Positions 8,688-18,052 of a stretch of 64,000 nucleotides of DNA are shown one piece after another. The DNA is taken from positions 378,275 to 442,274 of the forward strand of contig NZ_KI912267.1 in NCBI RefSeq assembly GCF_000235425.2, in the 5' to 3' direction. Numbering within the stretch: position 1 is the stretch's first letter; every line of letters begins with the position of its first letter. This DNA comes from Pseudofrankia saprophytica. GTDB lineage: Bacteria; Actinomycetota; Actinomycetes; Frankiales; Frankiaceae. Position numbers and translations under genes: made by a program. The notes below the pieces were generated by a model, which saw only the letters and a program-made list of their open reading frames with translations, was not told the DNA's origin and made no database searches.

Positions 8688-10520
8688 TCAGGTCGAGGCG
8701 CCAGGAGGCGGGCCGTGGCGGGCCGCTTCCGCGAAGGCGGCGGCCTCGGCGCGGCCGCGCACACCCAGCTTGCCGAGGATCCGGCCCACGTGGTGCTCGG
8801 CGGTCTTGGGTGTGATGTAGAGCCGGGCGCCGATGTCGGCGTTGCTCAGACCCTGGCGGACGAGTTCCAGCACCTCACGCTCGCGCGCCGTCAGCGCCGC
8901 GAGCGCCGTCAGCAGCGAGTCCGGACGCCGCGCCGGGCCGCCGGCGGCCCGGCGGCCGGCCTGCCCAGCGGGACCGAGCGAGCGCAGCAGGGCGAGCGCC
9001 CGGTCCCTGCCGGGCGCGGCGCCTAGCCGTTCGAGGACGGCGAGCGCGAGCCCCGCGTCCACCGCCGCGTCGTCCGCCCGCCCGGCGGCGGCGTACGCGA
9101 GCGCGCACTCCAGGCCGGCGGTCGCCGCCAGCAGTGGCCGCTCGCCGCCGGCCAGCCGGGCCCGGGCGTCCTCGAACGCGGCGACGGCGCCGCCGTGGTC
9201 GCCTCGGCCGGCGAGCACCCGGCCGCGAGCGAGCGCCGCCCGAGCGGCGAGCACGCCGCCGTCCGCGGCGTGGGCCAGCTCGGCGAGCCGGCGCGCCGCG
9301 TCGTCCGCCGCGGCCAGGTCGCCGCGGGCCAGCTCGGCGCTCACCAGCAGGTCCAGCAACTCGCCGCCACGTACCCGGTCGCCGACGAACTCGCGCAGCC
9401 CGCGCCGCACGACGGCGGCGGCGACGTCGGCCTCGCCTCGGGCGAGGTGCACGGCGGCGCTCGGAGCCCGGGTCGTCGGCCGGTCGAGGTAGGGGACGAT
9501 GAGCTCAGCGGCCTCGTCGACACGGCCCTGGGCGACCCGCATCGTCGCGAGCGCGGCGGCGGTGTCCGCGCGGTGGCCGTAGCCGGCCCACGCGCCGGCC
9601 GGCCCGAGGACCGCCAGCATCGCCTCCTCGGCCTCGGCCCAGCGGCCCGCGCCGCAGAGCAGCGAGCCGTAGGCCGCCTGGCAGTGGGCGTGCAGCACCC
9701 GCGGCCGGCCGCCGAAGCGGTCGAGCAGCGCGGTCCGGACCAGCTCGATCCACTCCTCGGCGCGAGCGAGGTCGCCGGCACGGTCGCAGGAGGACAGCAG
9801 CGAGCAGAAGCTGCGGCCGATCACGCCCGCGTCGCGCACCTCGCCGGCCGTGATCGCGACGAGCGCCTCGTCGAGGCGCGCGAAGCCATCCCGCGCCCGG
9901 CCGCGGCTGACGAGGGCCAGGCCGCTGTCAGCGAGCGCCCTCGTGTGCAGGTCGGGGTCGGCGAACTCGGCGGCGATCGCGAGGGCGCGCTCGGTGCCGC
10001 GCAGCAGGTCGTCGATGTCGGGCCGGTCGCAGGCTATCCGCGCGAGCTCCAGGTAGCCCCACTCCACGCACGGCCCGACCTGTTCGAGCACCCGCCGAGC
10101 GCGCGCTGCCCAGCCGTTGCCGACGGCCGGCTGGCCGAGCAGCCCGGCATACAGGTCGACGAGCTCGGTCGCGACCCGAGCCGCCGCGCGCGGCTCGCCG
10201 GCGTCGCGCAGCCCGCGGAAGGCGAGCTCCCACGCCCCGCGCGCCTCGTCGAGCCGGCCGTCGAGGTAGGCGAGCTGGCCCAGCAAGAGGTGCCCGGCCG
10301 GGTCGCCGACAAGCCTGGCGCGCCGGCGCGCCAGTTCCTCCGCCTCGGCGAAGGCGCCCCGCTCCAACGCGGCATACGCGTCACTTACGGCTGGCACGTC
10401 AGCCGATGCCGCCACCGCCCGGGCAACCGGTTGGACCTCGCCGGTCCGCGAGGCCGGGTCGACCGCGGTGGCTTCCTCGATCGTTACGCCCCGGGTGGCC
10501 CGGCTGGCGCCCTGGCCCAT
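8688..10520 (-). CDS. LuxR-family regulator with TPR-like N-terminal solenoid
   Basis: A 610-residue regulator. The C-terminus (last about 70 residues) is a GerE/LuxR helix-turn-helix: LTAREREVLELVRQGLSNADIGARLYITPKTAEHHVGRIL. The preceding about 500 residues are helical repeats with TPR character (YAALERGAFAEAEELARRR, GHLLLGQLAYLDGRLDEA). No AAA/STAND ATPase domain is present, unlike the classic LAL regulators. Helical repeats probably sense a protein or small-molecule partner. ATG at 10520 was taken; GTG 10523 and GTG 10562 are possible, the last lying just after a TATGAT that could be a -10. It is divergent from the SDR gene and may control it (inference). Confidence 0.8.
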   Translation of the reverse strand: MGQGASRATRGVTIEEATAVDPASRTGEVQPVARAVAASADVPAVSDAYAALERGAFAEAEELARRRARLVGDPAGHLLLGQLAYLDGRLDEARGAWELAFRGLRDAGEPRAAARVATELVDLYAGLLGQPAVGNGWAARARRVLEQVGPCVEWGYLELARIACDRPDIDDLLRGTERALAIAAEFADPDLHTRALADSGLALVSRGRARDGFARLDEALVAITAGEVRDAGVIGRSFCSLLSSCDRAGDLARAEEWIELVRTALLDRFGGRPRVLHAHCQAAYGSLLCGAGRWAEAEEAMLAVLGPAGAWAGYGHRADTAAALATMRVAQGRVDEAAELIVPYLDRPTTRAPSAAVHLARGEADVAAAVVRRGLREFVGDRVRGGELLDLLVSAELARGDLAAADDAARRLAELAHAADGGVLAARAALARGRVLAGRGDHGGAVAAFEDARARLAGGERPLLAATAGLECALAYAAAGRADDAAVDAGLALAVLERLGAAPGRDRALALLRSLGPAGQAGRRAAGGPARRPDSLLTALAALTAREREVLELVRQGLSNADIGARLYITPKTAEHHVGRILGKLGVRGRAEAAAFAEAARHGPPPGAST

Positions 10521-10741
10521 CACGGCCGGGTTGGCGCTTTGGCCCGTCGGCGAAGCCTTGACCACAATCCGATCATAGGACCGCCCGCCACGTCCGGCCG
10601 AGCCTCGCGACCCCCCGCCGGTTGGCGGCGGCCCGGCGATCCGGAGCACGGGCCGCAATGAGTGCGGGCGGCCGCGATCCGTGCTGGTATGAGGACGCTC
10701 GCGGCGGGGGTCAAGGGGCGTTCACAGAGACGAGGTTCGGC

Positions 10742-11551
10742 GTGGACACGGGTCTTCTGGGGCGGACGGCTGTCGTCACGGGCGGGAACTCCAACATCGG
10801 CCGGGGCATCGTGCTGGCGCTGGCTGCCGAAGGCGCGAACGTCGTGATCGCCGCGAGAGACGCGGCCGCGGGCGAGCGGGTGCGCGAGCAGGCCCTGGCC
10901 GCGGGCGCGAAGAACGCCGTGTTCCACTCCGTCGACGTCGTCGACCGCGCGCAGGTCGGCCGGATGGTGGTCGCGGTCGAGGAACGGTTCGGCGCGGTCG
11001 ACCTGCTGGTGAACAACGTCGGCGGCAATGTCGCCTTCGCCTACTTCGTGGAGTCCGACCCGGACACCTGGCGCCGCGACATCGACCTGAACTTCACCAG
11101 CACCCTCAACTGCGCGCACGCCGTGCTGCCCGGCATGATCAACCGAGCCTCCGGGCGCATCATCAACATCGGGTCGACGGCGGGGCTGATCGGCGACCCG
11201 ACGCTGGCCGTGTACTCGGCGATGAAGGGCGCGGTACACACGTTCACCAAGATCCTCGCCAAGGAGGTCGGGCCGCACGGGATCACCGTCAACGCCGTCG
11301 CCCCCTACGGCACGCTTCCCGACGACTGGGCGAACGACGTGAGCGCGGGCAGCCGCTGGCATGCCGACGGGGTCATCGCGAAACGGGCGAACGGCGGCGA
11401 CTCGCCCAGCATCGGGCGCCGTACGGTCCTCGAACGGCAGACCGCGACACCCCGGGAGATCGCCGCCGCGGTCGTCTACCTGGCCTCCGACGCGGCCGCC
11501 TTCGTCACCGGCCAGATCCTCGCCGTCGAGGGCGGCACCCTCCTGGCCTGA
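10742..11551 (+). CDS. Short-chain dehydrogenase/reductase (FabG-like)
   Basis: A 269-residue NAD(P)-dependent oxidoreductase of the classical SDR family. It shows the cofactor motif TGGNSNIGRG near residue 14, the NNVGG motif, catalytic Ser in INIGSTAGL, and the catalytic YxxxK in VYSAMKGA. The C-terminal VTGQILAVEGG is typical of FabG-like enzymes. An insertion between the active site and C-terminus (LPDDWANDV through SIGRRTVLERQ) probably shapes substrate specificity, which is unknown. GTG 10742 gives the normal family start, with GAGG 8 nt upstream. It stands alone, divergent from the LuxR gene and convergent with the next gene. Confidence 0.88.
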   Translation: MDTGLLGRTAVVTGGNSNIGRGIVLALAAEGANVVIAARDAAAGERVREQALAAGAKNAVFHSVDVVDRAQVGRMVVAVEERFGAVDLLVNNVGGNVAFAYFVESDPDTWRRDIDLNFTSTLNCAHAVLPGMINRASGRIINIGSTAGLIGDPTLAVYSAMKGAVHTFTKILAKEVGPHGITVNAVAPYGTLPDDWANDVSAGSRWHADGVIAKRANGGDSPSIGRRTVLERQTATPREIAAAVVYLASDAAAFVTGQILAVEGGTLLA

Positions 11552-11569
11552 CAGGCGCAGGTCCGTACG

Positions 11570-12505
11570 TCAGGCGCATTCCTGTCGTCGAGCGCGTCCG
11601 GGCTGTTCGCGGATGACGTCGTCGATGGTGGTGGCGGTGATCGCGCGGCGGAACCACGTGTCAAGCTGGTCCAGGTCCGTACAGGAGTGGACCCGCCCGC
11701 GGACATCGTCGGGGACATTTATCCCGCGCTCCTCGAGCACGGTCAGGAGCATTCGCCCCGCGCCGAGAGCCTCACCCTCGGCCCTGCCTTCTGATTTGCC
11801 CTCGGCGTGAGCGCGAGCGGCGGTCTCGCCGAGCAGCTTGCTGCGGTACGGGCGACCAAGGGCGCTGTTCACATACATCTCCCACCGATCCCAGAGCGTC
11901 GCTGGCAGCCCAGCCAGAACGATCTCATGATACAAGGGCCTCTTCTTCGGGCCGAGCGCCCGCAGCGCCTCCGCGAGAGCGGGAAAGGCCGCCTCGATGT
12001 CGGCGTCCCCGCCGTGGCAGAGAACGGAGAACAGAGCCAGCGCCGGCTCGGCTCGCGCTCGCTCGATCTCGACCACCAACGGCACATCGCCCGGCGTGAA
12101 CAGAAGCGGGCGCAGGTGCAGGCTTACACCGTCCGACTCGAACAGGTCCCGGTAACGGCGGGCCACCGTCGGGCCGGGGCAGTAGACCAGCAGCGCGGCA
12201 TTGATCTCCAGCTCTGCCTCCAGGTGCGCCACGTAGGTCTTCCAGGTCCAGCGCTTGCCCGGGTCCCAGTCACGCTGGACCTCCAGCACCACCGACAGCA
12301 GTGACCTGTCGGTGGCATCGCACAGCAGCGTCATCCCGTCGGCGCGATAGGTGCTGGGAACCAGCTTCCGGACCTCGGTCGGCTGCGATCGGGCGTGGTG
12401 ATAGTCCACCACCTTGACGTCGAAGAGCTTCTCCAGCAGCCAGACGAGGACCTCCGGATTCCGCTCGGCCAGCTCCAGCGGCGACTCATGTTCCCCACTC
12501 GGCAT
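11570..12505 (-). CDS. PD-(D/E)XK nuclease-like (Rpn/transposase-associated) protein
   Basis: A 311-residue protein with the layout of the PD-(D/E)XK nuclease-family proteins (Rpn/YhgA-like) that are highly multiplied in some actinomycetes. DATDRSLLSVVLEVQRDWDPGKRWTWKTYVAHLEAEL carries the conserved Asp and E-x-Q core near residues 65-90. A charged C-terminus (ARAHAEGKSEGRAEGEALG) follows, similar to the Glu/Gly-rich repeats of this family. Such proteins are thought to be nucleases linked to recombination; activity here is inference. ATG 12505 or GTG/ATG 12517 could be the start; neither has a strong ribosome-binding site. Convergent with the SDR gene. Confidence 0.65.
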   Translation of the reverse strand: MPSGEHESPLELAERNPEVLVWLLEKLFDVKVVDYHHARSQPTEVRKLVPSTYRADGMTLLCDATDRSLLSVVLEVQRDWDPGKRWTWKTYVAHLEAELEINAALLVYCPGPTVARRYRDLFESDGVSLHLRPLLFTPGDVPLVVEIERARAEPALALFSVLCHGGDADIEAAFPALAEALRALGPKKRPLYHEIVLAGLPATLWDRWEMYVNSALGRPYRSKLLGETAARAHAEGKSEGRAEGEALGAGRMLLTVLEERGINVPDDVRGRVHSCTDLDQLDTWFRRAITATTIDDVIREQPGRARRQECA

Positions 12506-12732
12506 GCCGCCAACCATAAAGAGTATCGACAGGAAACGGCAAACACGGGATATGCCGCCTAAATCAATTCCGCCTTCTGCGGCGACTTACGCTCACCTAT
12601 TCTTTCCCTGGCGAGAAAACAGCGCGACGAGCCTCCAACGAGCTTTCCCCGCGGAGGATTCAGGTTGGTGGTTCTCTGCGACGTCGCGTCGTCAAGGAAG
12701 CGGAAAGCCGCTGCTTGCGACCGGAAACCGGG

Positions 12733-13779
12733 TCACGGGGTTACCGCGTCGGTTCGGTCGCCCAGCGTCGAGGTGGCTGTGGTCGGGCGGTGCAGCCGCG
12801 GCGCGACGAGCTTCGCGGTCAGGTGCTCGCCCGCGACGACCGGCGGGTAACGCGGCGGGTCGTCCGGCCCGGTACACGTGGGCAGGCACTCGACGACGGC
12901 GTCGTGGTTGCCGTCGTGGAAGAACGCGATCGAACGGCGCCGGGTCGCGCGGCCGGCCACCGGCGCGGGCAGCACCACCCGGTGCACAGTCGAGCGCCAG
13001 CGGTCGTTGGTCCACTGGGCGAGCAGGTCGCCCAGGTTCACCAGCAGCCCGCCCGGCCCCGGGACGACCGAGTGCCAGACGCCGTCGGGGCCGACGATCT
13101 CCAGGCCGGGCACCCGGTCGCCGTAGAGGACGGTGAGGATTCCGTAGTCGGTGTGCGCGCCCATCCGGGCCGGCTCCCCGGGTTCGCCGGCGTCCGGGCG
13201 GGCGGCGGTCACGTAGCTCAGCGCGCGCAGGGTCTCGGTCGAGTGGTCGGTGAACGGGGCGAAGTAGCCCTCGGGAAGCCCGAGCGCGACGGCGAAGATC
13301 TCGGCGAGCCGGCGGGCGAGCCGGGCGACGGCGCCGAAGTAGGCGGTCAGTGCCGGGCGCAGCGCCGGAACCTCGTCCGGCCACAGGTTCGCGGCGAAGA
13401 CGCCGTCGCGCTCGCGCTCGTAGACCGGGTCGCCGGCGGGCCAGCCCTCCGGGCCGGTGTTGAACGCCTCGAACGTGTCCGGACCGGCGTCGACGCCGAG
13501 GCTGTAGGCCAGCGACTCGGCGCGCGGCGGGCTGTAACCCCGGTTCGTCATGACGTCGGCGGGGACATAGCGCAGTTTCAGGCTCGCGGGCAGCGCCCAG
13601 AAGGTGTCGAGCGCGGCCAGCGCCGCCTCGATCGTCGCCGGCTCGATGCCGTGCCCGACGATCTCGAGGAAGCCGACCCGCCGACAGCCGTCGTCGACCT
13701 CGGCGGCGATCTCCCGGCGGCGGTCGGCGCCGCCGGCACGCCATCCGGACAGGTCGACCAGCGGGACCAGACCGGCCAT
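12733..13779 (-). CDS. 2-oxoglutarate/Fe(II)-dependent oxygenase, isopenicillin N synthase-like
   Basis: A 348-residue non-heme iron oxygenase of the DIOX_N/2OG-FeII_Oxy family. The iron triad is visible: His209-x-Asp211 in GAHTDYG and His266 in STVHRVV. The R-x-S cosubstrate motif is in RRRSIAFF (about 281-283), which supports 2-oxoglutarate as cosubstrate. The N-terminal domain with GFLEIVGHGI is also family-typical. Substrate unknown; related enzymes hydroxylate or cyclise small metabolites. GGAGGTG just upstream fixes the ATG at 13779. It is divergent from the VOC gene, 208 nt away. Confidence 0.88.
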   Translation of the reverse strand: MAGLVPLVDLSGWRAGGADRRREIAAEVDDGCRRVGFLEIVGHGIEPATIEAALAALDTFWALPASLKLRYVPADVMTNRGYSPPRAESLAYSLGVDAGPDTFEAFNTGPEGWPAGDPVYERERDGVFAANLWPDEVPALRPALTAYFGAVARLARRLAEIFAVALGLPEGYFAPFTDHSTETLRALSYVTAARPDAGEPGEPARMGAHTDYGILTVLYGDRVPGLEIVGPDGVWHSVVPGPGGLLVNLGDLLAQWTNDRWRSTVHRVVLPAPVAGRATRRRSIAFFHDGNHDAVVECLPTCTGPDDPPRYPPVVAGEHLTAKLVAPRLHRPTTATSTLGDRTDAVTP

Positions 13780-13987
13780 CCGCACACCTCCGTCGTCCGG
13801 TCACCATCGCCTGCCGACGAAGGCGAATATAGGCAGGAAGACGCGGTCAGGCCTGGAGAAGTGGCCACCGTCGCGGTGGGTGACAGCCGTCCGAAGGCAT
13901 GGCACGGGCAGGGCGCGGACCGGACACGGACGGGGCGACGAACCTAGGCTGGGGCCGCGGGGACAGGGCGTTCAGGGAGGCAGCCGC

Positions 13988-14404
13988 GTGACCAGCAGCG
14001 CCAGTACGGCCACCGCCGTCGACGAACCGTTCACGGGCCTCGTCGGTCTCCATCACCTGCAGCTGGCGATCCCCGCCGGCGCGGAGGATGCCTGCCGGGC
14101 GTTCTGGGCCGGGCTCCTCGGCCTCTCCGAGGTGCCGAAGCCACCGCCGCTGGCCGCCCGCGGTGGTGCCTGGTTCCGCGGCACGGGCTTCGAGCTGCAC
14201 GTCGGCGTCGACCCGGCCTTCACCCCCGCGACCAAGGGCCACCCGGCGATCCTCGTCGGCGACCTCGACGCGCTCGCCGAGCGGCTGGCCGCCGCGGGCG
14301 TCGCGGTGACCTGGTCGCACGACTTCCCCGGTCACCGCCACTTCTACAGCCCCGACCCGGTCGGCAACCGGATCGAGTTCATCTCCCCCGACCCGGCGTC
14401 CTAG
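13988..14404 (+). CDS. VOC-family (glyoxalase-like) protein
   Basis: A small 138-residue protein with a two-module vicinal-oxygen-chelate fold. GLHHLQLAIP opens the first beta-alpha-beta module, GTGFELHVGVD gives a central strand, and the closing strand GNRIEFISP carries the usual terminal Glu ligand. Members include glyoxalases, dioxygenases and antibiotic-binding proteins, so the reaction cannot be stated. GGGAGG lies 6 nt upstream of the GTG. Convergent with the CoA-transferase gene, 10 nt apart. Confidence 0.82.
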   Translation: MTSSASTATAVDEPFTGLVGLHHLQLAIPAGAEDACRAFWAGLLGLSEVPKPPPLAARGGAWFRGTGFELHVGVDPAFTPATKGHPAILVGDLDALAERLAAAGVAVTWSHDFPGHRHFYSPDPVGNRIEFISPDPAS

Positions 14405-14414
14405 CCGCGGCCGG

Positions 14415-16910
14415 TCAGCCGCCGCCCGCGCGGGACGACGGCGGGGCCGGTGGACCGTAGGGGGAGCCCTCGGGGACGTCACGCAGGTCGATGTCCGCGA
14501 CCGTCCTCGCCGCGAACAGGGCCTCGACCTCGGCGGGCGGGCAGCCGAGCTCGGCGAGGATCTCGCGGGTGTCGTGGCCGACGAGCACGGAACGCGACGG
14601 CGGGCGGCCCGCGTCGCGGCTCCAGGTGCCATAGCCGCGGACGACGTGGAACCGGCCGAACCGGGGGTCGTCGATGAGATGGGTGAAGCCGTTCGCGCCG
14701 AGGTGCTCGTCGGTCACGTGGTCATCCCCCATGACGGCGCGGACGGCGGGAACGCCACGCGCCGCGAGCTCGGCCGCGGCCGTCCGGACCGTCCGCGCCG
14801 CGAACGCCGCGGCGACGGCGTCGACGAGCTCGTCGGCCTCGAGGACCCCGTCGCCGCCGAGGGCCCCGAGGGCGGCGAGCAGGTCGCGGGTCCGCGCCGC
14901 GGTCACCGCGGCGACGGCGATCCAACCGTCGGCGCACCGGTAGTAGCGGTGCCCGCCGGTGGGGCCGGGGAAGTTGGTGGCGCCGCGGGCCGGCTCGGGG
15001 CGGCTGGCGAACTCGGTGAGCTCGGGCGCCTGCAGGTAGGTCGCCGTGTTCGCCAGGCTCAGGCTGAGCCGCTGGCCCGCGCCGTCGCGGTCGCGGGCGT
15101 AGAGCGCGGCGAGCACCCCGAGGGCGCCGAGCACGCCGGTGCCGGTGTCGTTGAGCGGGATCGGGGTGAGCACCGGGTCACCGTCCCCGCCCTGCGCGTC
15201 GGCGAGGCCGGACAGGCCCTGGAACACCGGGTCGAAGCCGGGCGCGCTGGCATAGGCGCTGGCGTGGCCGTACGCGGAGACGCTGCAGCGCACCAGGTCG
15301 GGCCGCGCCGCTGCGATCCGCTCGGGTGGGAGGCCGAGCTTCTCCAGCCGCCCGGGCCGCATGTTCTCGACGAGGACATCCGCGCTGGCGAGCAGCCGCA
15401 GCAGCAGGTCCGCGCCGCCGGGGCGGGCGATGTCGAGCGCCAGGTCGCGCTTGTGCTGGCTCGCGACCAGCACCGACATCGGGAACGCGCGGAACGGGTC
15501 GCCGTCCGGTGGCTCGACCTTGATGACGTCCGCGCCCCAGTCGGCCAGGACCTCCCCGATCAGGGGTCCCGCGAGGTAGGAGGACAGGTCGACGATGGTG
15601 ACGCCGCGCAGCGGCAGGTCCGCGCCGTCGCCGGCGGCCGGCTCGCCCCCGCGGGTGCCGGTGGCACCACCGGCGGCAGGCGTCTCGGCGGCGGACGTCT
15701 CGGCGGCGGACGTCTCGGCGGCGGACGTCTCAGGGGCCCGCCAGAGCTCGTCGTCGGGGCCGAGATCCAGGCCGGTGACGGCGAAGGCGCCGGGGGTCGC
15801 GGGGGTGCCGCCCAGGTCGACCGGGAAGCCGGGCATCCTGACGGTGCCCAGCGCGGGGTGCTGGCGCTGGACGAAGCTCCGGTTGGCCTCGGTGATGTCG
15901 CGGTCGGCCCATTCGGCGCGGGTCGCGATCGGCGCGCAGGGCACGTCGGCGGACGCGAACAGGTCGAGCCACTCACGCAGCGGCCGCTTGCGGAACTCCT
16001 TCTCCAGCTCGTCGGCGACCAGCTGGCCGCCCTCGTCGTACACGAGGACCTTGTTCCAGTCGCCGTCGACGCCTGGGAGCACGAGGACGTCCATCCGGTC
16101 CATGGCGTCCAGGGCACGGAAGAAGATCTCCGGTACGAGCGCGGCCAGGTAGAGCCAGCGGCCGTCGCCGGCCTGGTAGATACGCCAGAACGGAACGCCC
16201 CGGCCCGAGCGGTTGCCCTTGACAACCGGCTGGTCGAGGCCGACCTGCGTCATCATGCCCAGCTGGGCGGCGGCGGCGTGCAGCCCGCTGACGGTGACGG
16301 CATGCCCGCGGCCGCCCTCCCGGCGCCGGCCGAGCAGCGCGGCGACGGCCGCGGCGGCGGCGAGGGCGCCGTGCAGCTGGACGATCGTCGCGGCGACGGG
16401 AGCGACGGGGCAGTCGCGCGTCGCGGGGTTGCGGGCCGCGGCCCCGCCGAGGCCGGCGAGCAGCAGCGGGTCCTCGGCGACCTCGCGCCATTCGCCGTGC
16501 TCGCCGTAGGGCGGCAGCCACACCTGGTTCAGCCCCGGGTGCCGCTCGGCGAGGGTCGCGGCGTCAAGTCCCAGCTCGGCCAGCCGGCCGGGGGTGTGGT
16601 CGACGATCAGCACGTCCGCCCCGCCGGCCAGCCGGGCGACGTCCTCGGCGGTCATCCGGGCGACGCGCTTGCCCCGGTCCCACAGCAGCCCCGCGGCCAG
16701 CTCGTCGGGCTCGGCCGGCTTGTCGGCCAGCGTCGAGCCGGGTGGAGCCGCGAACCGTGCCCTGACCACGTCGGCCCCAAGGTCCGCGAGCAGCATCCCC
16801 GCGACCCGGCCGGCCCGGGTCACCGAGGCCTCGAGGACCCGGACCCCGGCTAACGCGGGAAGCCGATCACCCGCCTGTGCCTCGCCGGCCGCCCCAGCTC
16901 CAGCCGCCAT
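14415..16910 (-). CDS. Tandem-domain class III CoA transferase (CaiB/BaiF)
   Basis: An 831-residue protein containing two CaiB/BaiF domains joined by a repetitive linker. Both halves open with the family's start, LAGVRVLEAS...LADLGADVVR and LRGVTIVDLSSYLAGPLIGEVLADWGADVIKVE. Only the second half keeps the catalytic-Asp segment (PLNDTGTGVLGALG); the equivalent in half one reads PVAATIVQLHGAL, with Ala in place of Asp. The first half is therefore probably structural. The protein moves CoA between acyl-CoA and a free acid; substrate unknown. ATG 16910 chosen; GTG 16961 possible. Confidence 0.85.
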   Translation of the reverse strand: MAAGAGAAGEAQAGDRLPALAGVRVLEASVTRAGRVAGMLLADLGADVVRARFAAPPGSTLADKPAEPDELAAGLLWDRGKRVARMTAEDVARLAGGADVLIVDHTPGRLAELGLDAATLAERHPGLNQVWLPPYGEHGEWREVAEDPLLLAGLGGAAARNPATRDCPVAPVAATIVQLHGALAAAAAVAALLGRRREGGRGHAVTVSGLHAAAAQLGMMTQVGLDQPVVKGNRSGRGVPFWRIYQAGDGRWLYLAALVPEIFFRALDAMDRMDVLVLPGVDGDWNKVLVYDEGGQLVADELEKEFRKRPLREWLDLFASADVPCAPIATRAEWADRDITEANRSFVQRQHPALGTVRMPGFPVDLGGTPATPGAFAVTGLDLGPDDELWRAPETSAAETSAAETSAAETPAAGGATGTRGGEPAAGDGADLPLRGVTIVDLSSYLAGPLIGEVLADWGADVIKVEPPDGDPFRAFPMSVLVASQHKRDLALDIARPGGADLLLRLLASADVLVENMRPGRLEKLGLPPERIAAARPDLVRCSVSAYGHASAYASAPGFDPVFQGLSGLADAQGGDGDPVLTPIPLNDTGTGVLGALGVLAALYARDRDGAGQRLSLSLANTATYLQAPELTEFASRPEPARGATNFPGPTGGHRYYRCADGWIAVAAVTAARTRDLLAALGALGGDGVLEADELVDAVAAAFAARTVRTAAAELAARGVPAVRAVMGDDHVTDEHLGANGFTHLIDDPRFGRFHVVRGYGTWSRDAGRPPSRSVLVGHDTREILAELGCPPAEVEALFAARTVADIDLRDVPEGSPYGPPAPPSSRAGGG
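15673..15732 (-). repeat. Four 15-bp in-frame repeats in the CoA transferase linker
   Basis: Four tandem 15-nt units, the last three nearly identical, encode the repeated AAETS pentapeptide between the two CoA-transferase domains. Being a multiple of three, the array can change linker length without breaking the frame. Confidence 0.8.
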
Positions 16911-17123
16911 GCGCCCCACCGCCTCACGACTCGTGCCCACCCGGAGCGGCGCCGGCTCCACCAGGCACGGCCGCCGGCACCCGCGTCGTCCCCTGTCGTA
17001 TCAGCGAACCGCCTGACCGGCATCAAAAGGCGTCGCCCGTCCCCCGCTCCGGGCCATCCGACCCCAACGCGCGCGCCCACGAGCCGCCGCGAGTTCGCCG
17101 CCGCGACGCGGCCTCCGGGCCGC

Positions 17124-17621
17124 TCAGGACTGGCCTTCGTCGGACTGGCCTTCGTCGCCTTCCAGGGCGGCGAACCAGCCGACCCAGCGGCGCTGGCCCG
17201 GGGTCTCGACAGCGCGAGGGCGGTAGTGACGCCGGGTCCAGGCCACGGCGTCGGTCGCCGGGTGGCCGGCGAGGATCGCCATGCAGGCCAGCACGGTGCC
17301 GGTCCGGCCGGTGCCGCCGCCGCAGGCGACCTCCACCCGCTGCCCAGCGCGGGCGAGCGCGTACGCCTGCCTGATCGCCACGGCCGCCGCCCGGGGGTCG
17401 CGCGGCGTCCGGAAGTCCGGCCAGTCGAGCCACGCCGCCGCCCACGCCGGCTCCTGCTCGACGGCTCGGCGCGCCGACGCCCGCCGCGGCAGCCCCCGCG
17501 ACCGTCCGAGATAGAGCCCGAACTCGGGGAGTGGCCCGCCCGGCAGTCCCTCCCTGCGCCCGCGGCCTCGGATGTACGTGCCATCCGGGAGTTGGATGGC
17601 TCCGGTCAGTCGCGAGGTCAC
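17124..17621 (-). CDS. Protein-tyrosine-phosphatase-like enzyme
   Basis: A 165-residue protein with the Cys-x5-Arg phosphatase loop: VACGGGTGRTGTVLACMAIL, with Cys100 as nucleophile and Arg106 binding phosphate. WLDWPDF upstream offers the general-acid Asp. The residue before Cys is Ala rather than the His of the classical HCx5R signature, as in some small bacterial protein phosphatases. The first about 50 residues are basic and may not be folded. GTG 17621 was chosen because it begins compact coding sequence; upstream starts remain open. Ends with a short EGDEGQSDEGQS repeat. Divergent from the sensor kinase. Confidence 0.72.
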   Translation of the reverse strand: MTSRLTGAIQLPDGTYIRGRGRREGLPGGPLPEFGLYLGRSRGLPRRASARRAVEQEPAWAAAWLDWPDFRTPRDPRAAAVAIRQAYALARAGQRVEVACGGGTGRTGTVLACMAILAGHPATDAVAWTRRHYRPRAVETPGQRRWVGWFAALEGDEGQSDEGQS

Positions 17622-18052
17622 ACCCGTAGTGTGCCTGCCGGTCACGCACCGCCGTCGCGGGGTGGTCAGTATGCGGGCTAACCGGGTCACTTCCGCCACG
17701 TCTCCGGGCCCACACCGCGCCCGCCGCCCTGCTGACCGGACAGGCATCGTCTCCGCTCCGCGTCCGGGGAAGCGGGCGGGACGGCGGTGACCCGGAGGCT
17801 CGTGGGTGAGGTTTTCCCCAGTACGGATTGGTGGGTCTGCGCGGTCGTGCGGCCGGGCACGGCGATCTACGGTCGAGACGACGTTCCGGCTGACGGGACG
17901 GACGGCGCGCGCTGGACGCGCGCCGGCGACGACAGATAGCGGGACGCGAACGATATGACGACGCGACGACTCCCCCGGCGGGCGCAGCCCCGCGCGGGCA
18001 CGGACAGGCCGGCCTCGGCGGCCTCCGAGCCGGGGACCGGCGGGTGGGCCCG
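17622..18052. other. 431-nt divergent intergenic region
   Basis: This region holds the promoters of the phosphatase (leftward) and the sensor kinase (rightward). The one notable element is a possible 33-codon reading frame at 17955-18056 whose TGA overlaps the kinase ATG (ATGA). It has no convincing ribosome-binding site and could be a coupling leader or chance. No strong operator was seen. Confidence 0.4.

Noticed and set aside
14574..16853. 759-codon plus-strand frame opposite the CoA transferase
   Set aside because: It is the antisense of a clear CaiB gene; the translation is Gly/Val/Arg-rich with no domain.
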